From Prevotellaceae bacterium UBA7028 (GTDB lineage: Bacteria; Bacteroidota; Bacteroidia; Bacteroidales; Bacteroidaceae): DNA of 10,941 nucleotides. Below, piece by piece: positions 1 through 6,687 of this stretch (position 1 is its first letter; every line of letters begins with the position of its first letter). Position numbers and translations under genes: made by a program. The DNA is taken from assembly GCA_002494215.1 (NCBI GenBank), contig DLBF01000163.1, positions 1 through 10,941 of the forward strand, given 5' to 3'. The notes below the pieces were generated by a model. It ran no database searches, had not been told where the DNA came from, and saw only the letters and a program-made list of their open reading frames with translations.

Positions 1-941
1 AGAGGTGTACGGGCATCGTCAATCAGAACGGAGTCAACCTCATCCACGATGGCATAGTTGTGCATACGCTGCACCAGATCTTTGGGATCCTGTGCCATAT
101 TATCGCGCAGGTAGTCGAAACCAAACTCATTGTTGGTACCAAAGGTGATATCTGCCATATATGCCTTGCGGCGAGCCTCGCTATTAGGCTGATGTTTGTC
201 AATACAGTCGACGCTCATACCATGGAACATATAAATGGGGCCCATCCACTCAGAGTCACGCTTGGCCAGATAGTCGTTCACAGTTACCACATGAACGCCA
301 TTACCAGTAAGGGCATTCAGGAAGACGGGAAGTGTAGCTGTAAGGGTCTTACCTTCACCCGTGAACATCTCGGCTATCTTACCCTGATGTAGTACGGTAC
401 CTCCGAAAAGCTGTACGTCAAAGTGTACCATATCCCATAGGAGGTCATTACCACCAGCTACCCAGTGGTTATGATAGATGGCCTTATCGCCTTCAATCTC
501 CACAAAGTCGTGGGTTGCAGCCAACTGACGGTCGAAGTCGTTAGCCGTTACTTCTATAACACCGTTCTCGGCATGAGCCAGACGATCGGCTGTACTCTTA
601 ACAATGGCGAACACCTCGGCACGAGCCTCATCAAGGGCTTTCTCAAGCACCTCCAGCACATCCTTCTCCAACTTATCAATCTGACGGAAAATAGGAGCAC
701 GATCCTGAATATCAGTGTTGGGGATACGGTCCTTGAGTTCCTTAATCTGAGCACGCAACTCACTGGCCGAACCCTGTATGCGCTGCTTTATCTCCTGGGT
801 GCGGGCACGCAATTCATCATTGCTGAGTGCCTGAATCTCAGGGTAAATTTTCAGTACGCTCTCTACAAGAGGGCGATAAGCCTTGAGATCGCGCGACTTC
901 TTGTCGCCAAAAATCTTAACTAATATCTTTGCTATATCCAT
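1..941 (-). CDS. secA: Protein translocase ATPase subunit SecA (N-terminal part; 3' end lies outside the window)
   Basis: SecA is the cytoplasmic ATPase that drives preproteins through the SecYEG channel. The reading frame opens at the ATG at 941 ([20 protein letters not shown]) and stays open to base 1, giving 313 codons. Visible landmarks are the Walker A motif TGEGKT (residues 194-199), VNDYLAKRD (221-229), YGTNNE-like [16 protein letters not shown] (267-282) and the Walker B DEVD (300-303) followed by DDARTP. Compared from memory with E. coli SecA, two extra segments of about 45 residues each sit before nucleotide-binding domain 1: a charged, probably coiled-coil stretch near 56-100 and another near 122-168. 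Such insertions are expected of Bacteroidota SecA. No TAnnTTTG element is seen in the 78 bp upstream, so it may be read through from the two genes before it. The identification is firm. Confidence 0.97.
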   Translation of the reverse strand, partial: MDIAKILVKIFGDKKSRDLKAYRPLVESVLKIYPEIQALSNDELRARTQEIKQRIQGSASELRAQIKELKDRIPNTDIQDRAPIFRQIDKLEKDVLEVLEKALDEARAEVFAIVKSTADRLAHAENGVIEVTANDFDRQLAATHDFVEIEGDKAIYHNHWVAGGNDLLWDMVHFDVQLFGGTVLHQGKIAEMFTGEGKTLTATLPVFLNALTGNGVHVVTVNDYLAKRDSEWMGPIYMFHGMSVDCIDKHQPNSEARRKAYMADITFGTNNEFGFDYLRDNMAQDPKDLVQRMHNYAIVDEVDSVLIDDARTP

Positions 942-986
942 ATCTTATATTATTCTACCATCGAAAAAATCGACGGGCACAGTAAC

Positions 987-1021
987 TTTCATTCTTCACT
1001 CTTCACTCTTAACTCTTCACT
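987..1021. repeat. Degenerate 7-bp tandem repeat (unit CTTCACT on plus strand)
   Basis: Four adjacent heptamers lie at 994-1000, 1001-1007, 1008-1014 and 1015-1021: CTTCACT, CTTCACT, CTTAACT, CTTCACT. A fifth, weaker copy (TTTCATT) is at 987-993. On the minus strand this reads AGTGAAG repeated, purine-rich. The array fills much of the gap between the phosphatase-like gene and secA and overlaps the TAG stop codon (1020-1022) of the former. Its role is unknown; it may vary in copy number by slippage. Confidence 0.85.
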
Positions 1022-2603
1022 AATAATTCAGTGGAGCCTGTGAACATCCATTCGGAGCACGGATACGCAGTGCCTTTGACAGCGTAGGCGCTACCCTATC
1101 TATACTAACAGGAATATTTACTTTCTCGGGGGCCACTCCGCATCCAAAAAGGAAAAGAGGGAAGCCCATGTAGGATTCTCGTGCAAAAGACTGCTCGAGT
1201 GTATCCTCGTTCTTCAAGTTCCAACCTGGTGAAACCTGTATGGTAATGTCCCCTGAACACTTGGGGTTGTAGGCATTACGTAATTTGCTGATGCCAGGTG
1301 TCCAAGCTCCCAATGCCAGGCGCTGACTGGAATATACATCCTTCACACCACTCAACTGAATCAGAAAGTCGCTACTACGCTCCAAGACCTCCGTCAGGTT
1401 CAGATTACGACTCTCTATCAGTTTTAGATTCAGGTAAATCTCATTCCCCATTACCGTCTCCACATAGTCACCAGGACCATAAACGGCTATGAGATACATA
1501 TTCAGCAAGAGCTTAGCCTTGGTGATAGAGAAAGTTCCCGTGGGTATGCGGTAAAGACTTAAATCCTTGGCATCCTCGCTATCAGAATATCCCGTACTGG
1601 TAACCACAAAGAGGGCTTTATTCTGCCCGACCTTATTCTCTATGGCGGTTATGAGTTCCTCCAACTGACGGTCAAGACGCGCATACGTATCCTGAACCTC
1701 CATAGCATACTTCGAATCGGACTCATGGTCCAAACCTCCCGCATAATATGTAAGGTTCAGCATATCAGGCACCCCATCAGTACCGATATTGGTTTTATCC
1801 AGCAACTGCTTTACAAGCAGGTTAATCTCGTCATTCACACAAGAACTGGCCTTAAACTGGCGGAACTTTCTGTCACCTGTGAACTTATGGCTGAAAGCCT
1901 TTTTGCTACCTTCGAAAACAAAGTAGCTAAAGTTAACAACCTCATCGTTAAGTGGCTTCCAAACAATATCGCTGATACGTGAAGAAAGCGGATTGTCATT
2001 CTCAAAGGCTGTTGCCCAGTCAGGCAAGGCACCATAATACGAAGTACCAGAGAGACGACCCGTCCAGTCGTCAATCCAAATAGCTCCATCAGCTGCATGA
2101 CCTGCAGAAAGGACAGCGGCATCACGGTTGGGTGCAATAGACAAGACTACACTCTTACCTTCACTGGCCACTTTCAGCTCATCGCCAATGGTAGAAACGG
2201 CAAGGTACTGGGGAGAGGATTTGTCTAATGTATAAAGTCCGCTGTACTTGTTATCATCAACACAGAAAACAGGCTGCAAGGTCTGACGGTCTAACCATCG
2301 CTGACCTATTATACCATTCTCATACGGACTGGTTCCTGTAACGAAACAAGCTACAGAGGATGCCGCATCAGGCCCGTCAAAAGGATATTCGGCCTGTGTG
2401 TACATTCGCCCTTTCTCCATCAGACGAGCAAAGCCACCCTTCCCATACAGAGGTGAGAAGGCTTCCAAATAATCTGAACGGAGTTGGTCTATCATTACAT
2501 TTACCACCAAACAAGGAACCTCAGAGGCAGTCTGTGCCTCGGCTCCCATGATGGCAAGCAATGCCATGAGCGATGTTATGAACCTATTTCCTTTTGGCGT
2601 CAT
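1020..2603 (-). CDS. Alkaline-phosphatase-superfamily periplasmic protein (PafA-like fold), probably catalytically inactive
   Basis: The 527-residue product starts with a Sec signal peptide (about residues 1-24, ending GAEAQ), so it is exported. Over its full length it matches the layout of PafA-type phosphatases (about 545 aa): VMIDQLRSDYL (37-45, first metal Asp at 39), VTGTSPYENGIIG (88-100), AGHAADGAIWIDDWTG (167-182), EVQDTYARLD (302-311), PLFLFGCG (482-489) and APTLSKALRI (505-514). Aligned by eye to PafA, the nucleophile Thr falls on Ala80, the Asp of the DxxxH metal motif on Gly289 (His293 is kept), the Asp-His pair on Thr337-Gly338, and the late His on Gln471. Only Asp39 and His293 remain, so metal-dependent hydrolysis looks unlikely. 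The start ATG overlaps the stop of the Lnb-like gene (ATGA, 2600-2603), suggesting translational coupling. Fold membership is firm; inactivity is inference, and the true function is unknown. Confidence 0.85.
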   Translation of the reverse strand: MTPKGNRFITSLMALLAIMGAEAQTASEVPCLVVNVMIDQLRSDYLEAFSPLYGKGGFARLMEKGRMYTQAEYPFDGPDAASSVACFVTGTSPYENGIIGQRWLDRQTLQPVFCVDDNKYSGLYTLDKSSPQYLAVSTIGDELKVASEGKSVVLSIAPNRDAAVLSAGHAADGAIWIDDWTGRLSGTSYYGALPDWATAFENDNPLSSRISDIVWKPLNDEVVNFSYFVFEGSKKAFSHKFTGDRKFRQFKASSCVNDEINLLVKQLLDKTNIGTDGVPDMLNLTYYAGGLDHESDSKYAMEVQDTYARLDRQLEELITAIENKVGQNKALFVVTSTGYSDSEDAKDLSLYRIPTGTFSITKAKLLLNMYLIAVYGPGDYVETVMGNEIYLNLKLIESRNLNLTEVLERSSDFLIQLSGVKDVYSSQRLALGAWTPGISKLRNAYNPKCSGDITIQVSPGWNLKNEDTLEQSFARESYMGFPLFLFGCGVAPEKVNIPVSIDRVAPTLSKALRIRAPNGCSQAPLNY

Positions 2604-3781
2604 TTCTTGTTGTTCTTACGGTAGTATAAGTAATAACTTATAGGCCTTGTGAGCAAAGTTAGCGCCAAAGGTACAACTAATTTTCCAAATTCTTGTGGCA
2701 TCCAAGGAGAAAATACAACAAAAGTTGTCAAAATAACAAAAAAAGCAGCATGCCACATAGTCTTCTTACGTCGATAGGCGGCTTTTATCACCATCGGTAG
2801 CGCCACCAAAGCTATCGGATTCAACACCCAGATCTGCCAGTTACTGTCAACGGCAGGATGTTCAGAAAAGAAAAACATAAACAGAAGCAACAAGCCCGAT
2901 ATACCCTGTCCCAATAGCAGTACAGCATCCCAAAGCCAGAACTGCCAGTTAGCCCAACGTTCCAACAGTACCACCAACAAAGAAAAGCACAACAGAACAG
3001 CCATAGCCTGCCCAGGGGAAAGAGGAAATTCCGGCTCTATTGCACGCGGTTGCTTCTGTAAAAGAATTTCTCTTTTCAGAACCAACGGACGTTTATCATT
3101 GTTTGCTGCATAAATAAAGGCATTATCGGCATACCTGAGCATATATTCGGGGGCGAACTGAGCCGCGCGGATACTAACCAATGTATCCACGGCAGCACCC
3201 AGAAGAATATCATTTCCTTCTTGTGCCCATGGATGCTCCCTGGTATATTGGTGCAACATCTGGCGATGTGTATACAGGGGAATACTATCAGGGTAAACCA
3301 CCCTACCCTCTACACAACTTTCTATAATATCCCTGACTTTTGTGGTGCAATTATTGTAAAGAAAATTATATCGGTATTGTCTATTCTCCGGTTTACACTC
3401 CTCCAGCATTTTCTGATACATCCTGTTTGCTTCCTCTTGAGTCAAATTTAACACTTGTTCCGTAATAGAGGAACCACGCTGTTCATACTCGCGAGTGAAA
3501 TACTGCCAGGGAATGGGAGCCACCATATAATCGCATTGGCCACGCACAAAACGCCAGATAAAATGAGACTGTTTGAAAGAGAACATCCCATAATTAAAGA
3601 CCAAGTCCTCACCTGTAGTATAATTCTGGAGACGAAGAGCCGTATGGCCGTATAAAGAATACACCTCCTGACCGGGTGAACACGTAATCAAACTGGCACG
3701 GATACTGTCCAGCTCCTGCGCATAACCCAGAAACAAGGAAGGCAACAAAGCCGCAAATAAGATAACACGTCTTAAAAACAT
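2600..3781 (-). CDS. DUF4105 / Lnb N-terminal periplasmic domain protein with five C-terminal membrane segments
   Basis: The 393-residue product has a signal peptide or N-terminal anchor (1-21), a periplasmic DUF4105 domain (about 25-250) and roughly five hydrophobic segments (about 258-273, 282-305, 317-335, 343-358, 365-382) before a basic tail. The domain shows the motifs SLYGHTALR (42-50, His46) and LYNNCTTKVRD (141-151, Cys145), likely the His/Cys active-site pair of this NlpC/P60-like family. The same domain in Firmicute Lnb moves an acyl chain from the lipid anchor of lipoproteins to the N-terminal cysteine amine. I infer a role in lipoprotein or lipid acyl transfer at the outer face of the inner membrane, but the substrate here is untested. 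The start ATG lies 4 nt after a TACCTTTG promoter element and fits a signal peptide. The gene is first in a probable operon with the phosphatase-like protein. Confidence 0.85.
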   Translation of the reverse strand: MFLRRVILFAALLPSLFLGYAQELDSIRASLITCSPGQEVYSLYGHTALRLQNYTTGEDLVFNYGMFSFKQSHFIWRFVRGQCDYMVAPIPWQYFTREYEQRGSSITEQVLNLTQEEANRMYQKMLEECKPENRQYRYNFLYNNCTTKVRDIIESCVEGRVVYPDSIPLYTHRQMLHQYTREHPWAQEGNDILLGAAVDTLVSIRAAQFAPEYMLRYADNAFIYAANNDKRPLVLKREILLQKQPRAIEPEFPLSPGQAMAVLLCFSLLVVLLERWANWQFWLWDAVLLLGQGISGLLLLFMFFFSEHPAVDSNWQIWVLNPIALVALPMVIKAAYRRKKTMWHAAFFVILTTFVVFSPWMPQEFGKLVVPLALTLLTRPISYYLYYRKNNKK

Positions 3782-3785
3782 AACG

Positions 3786-3793
3786 CAAAGGTA
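3786..3793 (-). promoter_or_regulatory. Bacteroidota -7 promoter element (TACCTTTG) for the DUF4105 gene
   Basis: Read on the minus strand, TACCTTTG matches the Bacteroidota sigma-factor consensus TAnnTTTG exactly. It ends 4 nt before the ATG at 3781. No TTTG -33 box is present at the usual 19-21 nt spacing; a TTTG lies only 11 nt upstream (3805-3808). If it is used, transcription would begin at or within a few bases of the start codon. Confidence 0.6.
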
Positions 3794-3888
3794 ATGTTTT
3801 TCTGCAAATGAAGGGGTTTTTTAAGTTTATTTTTGCTAAGGAATGTAAAACTTTCAGTTTTGTTATTTCTAATCTCAATTAAATAATG

Positions 3889-3896
3889 TACCTTTG
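3889..3896 (+). promoter_or_regulatory. Bacteroidota -7 promoter element (TACCTTTG) for coaX
   Basis: The octamer TACCTTTG matches the TAnnTTTG consensus and ends 5 nt before the GTG start of coaX at 3902. A possible -33 TTTG (3859-3862) is 26 nt upstream, longer than the usual spacing. The predicted transcript is leaderless or nearly so, and the same octamer faces the other way at 3786-3793. Confidence 0.6.
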
Positions 3897-3901
3897 CACC
3901 C

Positions 3902-4636
3902 GTGAAATTGATAATTGATATAGGCAACACCGTTGCCAAACTAGTAGCCTTCGACGGGGAAGAACCCATTGAGGAGATAAAAACGAACAACGATACACTG
4001 GCTGCATTGCCAGCGTTTGCAAGCAAATACCACTTCGACTGTGGTATTGTGGGATCGGTTATAGGTATTCCCGATGCTGTGGAAGACATACTTACCAGCA
4101 TGCCCTTTCCTATATTGCGTTTTACGCCAGACACCCCCATCCCCATCTGCAATAAGTATAAAACACCTCACACCCTGGGCTCCGACCGTTTGGCAGCAGC
4201 CGTAGGAGCCAGCATACTGAAGCCTGGAAAGGATATCCTGATTATAGACGCAGGAACCTGCATCACCTACGATGTTATTGACGCAAAGAAGAATTACTGG
4301 GGTGGCAACATAGCTCCCGGAATGCAGATGCGCCTGCACGCCCTGCACGAGCATACTGTCCGACTTCCTCTTGTTCAGGCAGAGGGCGAGGTGCCGGGGT
4401 TGGGATACAACACAGAGACGGCCATCCGTTCAGGTGTGCTACGTGGCATGAAGTACGAGATAGAAGGATACATCAAATCCATGAGGGCTAAATACCCTAA
4501 CCTGCTGGTGTTCCTTACAGGAGGAGACAAGATTAACTTCGACACGAATATCAAGAACAGTATCTTTGCAGATAAATTCATTGTTCCAAGAGGACTCAAC
4601 AAGATATTAGACTATAATTATGATAAGATTCAGTAA
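3902..4636 (+). CDS. coaX: Type III pantothenate kinase
   Basis: CoaX phosphorylates pantothenate, the first committed step of coenzyme A synthesis, in the cytoplasm. The 244-residue product has the usual type III length and motifs: IIDIGNT (4-10, Asp6 of the phosphate-binding loop), TLGSDRLAAAVGA (91-103), IIDAGTCITYDVI (114-126, with Asp117 as likely catalytic base), GGNIAPG (134-140) and the late LTGGD (205-209). The start is GTG at 3902. It is the only choice that keeps the conserved IIDIGNT beginning at residue 4, and nothing in frame upstream fits. The final 17 bp overlap the next gene, so the two are probably translated from one message. A -7 element sits 5 nt before the start. Confidence 0.96.
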   Translation: MKLIIDIGNTVAKLVAFDGEEPIEEIKTNNDTLAALPAFASKYHFDCGIVGSVIGIPDAVEDILTSMPFPILRFTPDTPIPICNKYKTPHTLGSDRLAAAVGASILKPGKDILIIDAGTCITYDVIDAKKNYWGGNIAPGMQMRLHALHEHTVRLPLVQAEGEVPGLGYNTETAIRSGVLRGMKYEIEGYIKSMRAKYPNLLVFLTGGDKINFDTNIKNSIFADKFIVPRGLNKILDYNYDKIQ

Positions 4637-5954
4637 AATAAGCAGTTTTCTGTTGGCAAGTACCCTGTGCCTGAACATGATGGCCCAGAGTAACGGAAGC
4701 AGCTCTTCTTATTCACGTTTTGGCTTGGGAACACCTGAGGTTCAGGCGCAAGGCTTCAACAAAGCTATGGCTGGAACCGGACTGGGATATCGTGCCGGTG
4801 GCCGTATCAACACCCTCAACCCTGCATCGTACTCGGCCATAGACTCCACCACCCTGTTGTTGGATGTAGGCATGACGGCAGCTTTTGGCAACATGAAACA
4901 GAACGGCAACAAGATTAACATTTACCAATGTAAACTGGACTTTGTAAATGTCGGACTGAGGCTTTACCGCAACTTAGGACTCTCTGCCGGATTCATGCCG
5001 TACACCACCATTGGATACGATTTCAGGACCTCAAGCAGAGTTGCCAAAGACCCAAGCTCTCTGCAGACCATCACCAGCACAACCTATTACTCAGGCGAAG
5101 GGGGGTTGCATCAGGCCTATTTGGGATTGGGATATAAAGTCTTCAAGGAATTGTCCTTGGGTGTCAATGCCAGTTTTATATGGGGAGATTACACCCACGC
5201 CGTGCTCCAGACCTATTCTACTGGCGATGGTTCAACCTCATACAACGGTCTCAACTCTCTGGAGGGTGCAGAAATCAGAACATGGAAGTTGGACATCGGT
5301 ACCCAATATCCCATTCGTCTCACTCCCACAGATGTACTGACCATAGGAGCGACAGCAAGTATCGGACACAAAATAAAGAGCGACGCCAACCTTATCAGAT
5401 ACACCGACGAGCAGGACGACGAGACAGCCGACACAATTCATAACGCCTTCGACCTCCCCTACACCTATGGAATTGGTGCCACATGGAGACACAAAGGCAA
5501 TTTGGTCGTAGGCATGGACTTTAAACATGAGTTCTGGGCTTCTTGCCGTACCCCACAGATAATAAACGTCGGCTCTGTCCCAACATTTGTCAGCCAGACT
5601 GGTGGTTACAATAACAGATTCAGAATTTCTTTGGGAGCCGAGTACATCCCCGACCCCGTAGCATCATATTATGCCAAGCGTATCCAGTACCGCATAGGTG
5701 CCAGCTACACGAATCCGTACCTGAAAGTCAACGGAATTGACGGACCAAAGGAATACTCCATAACAGCAGGAATAGGATTACCCATACCCTTCAGTAGGGC
5801 ATTATCTCCCAACAACCGTTCCGTATTGAACTTAGGCTTGGAATGGCTCAGACGCACCCCCAGCAATCCCAGTCACGTTACAGAAAACTACGTCATGCTG
5901 AATGTTGGCGTTACCATCAACGAAGCATGGTTCATGAAATACAAGATACATTAA
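4620..5954 (+). CDS. Outer-membrane beta-barrel protein, FadL/PorV-like, function unknown
   Basis: The 444-residue product begins with a signal peptide (about 1-23, ending NMMAQ). The mature start SSSYSRFGLG (28-37) and the motif NTLNPASYSAIDS (64-76) are typical of a Bacteroidota group of barrels related to FadL/OmpP1 and PorV. The rest is a run of alternating polar/aromatic strands with short turns (for example LDIGTQYPIRLT and YRIGASYTNPYLKVNG), as expected for a 12-16-strand barrel. It has no TonB box or plug domain. The ATG at 4620 overlaps the end of coaX by 17 bp in a different frame, and the stop is 16 bp before lptC. Location next to lptC suggests a housekeeping envelope role, perhaps transport of hydrophobic compounds, but the substrate cannot be told from sequence. 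Confidence 0.8.
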   Translation: MIRFSKISSFLLASTLCLNMMAQSNGSSSSYSRFGLGTPEVQAQGFNKAMAGTGLGYRAGGRINTLNPASYSAIDSTTLLLDVGMTAAFGNMKQNGNKINIYQCKLDFVNVGLRLYRNLGLSAGFMPYTTIGYDFRTSSRVAKDPSSLQTITSTTYYSGEGGLHQAYLGLGYKVFKELSLGVNASFIWGDYTHAVLQTYSTGDGSTSYNGLNSLEGAEIRTWKLDIGTQYPIRLTPTDVLTIGATASIGHKIKSDANLIRYTDEQDDETADTIHNAFDLPYTYGIGATWRHKGNLVVGMDFKHEFWASCRTPQIINVGSVPTFVSQTGGYNNRFRISLGAEYIPDPVASYYAKRIQYRIGASYTNPYLKVNGIDGPKEYSITAGIGLPIPFSRALSPNNRSVLNLGLEWLRRTPSNPSHVTENYVMLNVGVTINEAWFMKYKIH

Positions 5955-5970
5955 TTAACACCCACTGAGA

Positions 5971-6636
5971 TTGAATCCACGTAGAGTCATAATCTTATGC
6001 AGTCTGATAGCCGCCTTGGGTATCTCATTCTCGTGCAGTACCCGAACGGAACATGTGGCAGCAGCTGTTGACGATTCAGACTCCCTTCTCTTTATGCATG
6101 TAAGAGGTGTGAACACCTTTATTTCCGACTCTGGTGTCATGCGTTACCACATGGTAGCAGAAGAATGGGACATCATGAACGGCTCTCAGGGTCAGGCACC
6201 CACATGGAACTTCTATAAGGGGCTACTGATGGAGCGATACGACGAGAATTTCCACATCGACCTCTATGTACAATCCGACACGGCCTACCTCCACGAGCAG
6301 TATCTTTGGGAACTGCGTGGACGCGTTGTGGTAAGAAACATAAAGGGGGATATATTCCGTACGGAAGAGCTCTTCTGGGATCTGAACAAACACGAAATGT
6401 GGAGCTATCAATACATACACATCGTAACGCCCGAACGCGAACTGGAGGGAACAGAGTTCCATAGCAACGAAGAGATGACCAAGTACTTTGTGAGCAACTC
6501 TATAGGTGCCTTCCCCATCACAGAGAAAGAGGGAGAAGAGCAAGACTCTGCCGCTACAGCAGAACAGTCCGAGCCAGTCAAACCTGCTAAACCTTACAAA
6601 CAGATGAGATTCTTGCCTGCTCCCGAGAAAAGATAA
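5971..6636 (+). CDS. lptC: LPS export ABC transporter periplasmic protein LptC
   Basis: LptC sits in the inner membrane and passes lipopolysaccharide from LptBFG to LptA. The 221-residue product has an N-terminal hydrophobic segment (about 6-21) ending in SFSCS. Cys22 could be a lipidated cysteine, although the lipobox is weak, so a plain membrane anchor is possible. The beta-jellyroll region follows, with family-like patterns FISDSGVMRYHMVAEEW (50-66), LLMERYDENFHIDLYVQSD (85-103), LWELRGRVVV (112-121), LFWDLNKHEMWS (134-145) and the closing SNEEMTKYFVSNSIGAFPI (165-183). A Glu/Ala/Pro-rich tail ends the protein. The start is TTG at 5971: an in-frame TAA at 5956-5958 blocks upstream extension, and the next ATG (residue 42) would remove the membrane anchor. 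It is likely co-transcribed with the barrel gene 16 bp upstream. Confidence 0.85.
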   Translation: MNPRRVIILCSLIAALGISFSCSTRTEHVAAAVDDSDSLLFMHVRGVNTFISDSGVMRYHMVAEEWDIMNGSQGQAPTWNFYKGLLMERYDENFHIDLYVQSDTAYLHEQYLWELRGRVVVRNIKGDIFRTEELFWDLNKHEMWSYQYIHIVTPERELEGTEFHSNEEMTKYFVSNSIGAFPITEKEGEEQDSAATAEQSEPVKPAKPYKQMRFLPAPEKR

Positions 6637-6687
6637 CCATAACATTATTAATATCGTAGCCCTTAAACACAACATACAAGAAATAAG

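Noticed and set aside
465..923. 152-codon plus-strand frame opposite secA
   Set aside because: It is antisense to an unmistakable SecA reading frame, has no family-like motifs and no promoter element.
961..973. Small inverted repeat TCGA-AAAAA-TCGA upstream of secA
   Set aside because: Only a 4-bp stem; expected by chance.
3609..3878. 89-codon minus-strand frame across the DUF4105 start
   Set aside because: Out of frame with the signal peptide and DUF4105 domain, and it begins upstream of the -7 element.
3772..4354. Minus-strand frames of 126 and 137 codons over the coaX start and body
   Set aside because: They lie antisense to coaX, whose motifs are clear, and would need to run through the divergent promoter region; no recognisable protein features.
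6223..6675. 150-codon minus-strand frame opposite lptC
   Set aside because: Antisense shadow; the plus-strand LptC has conserved family patterns throughout.
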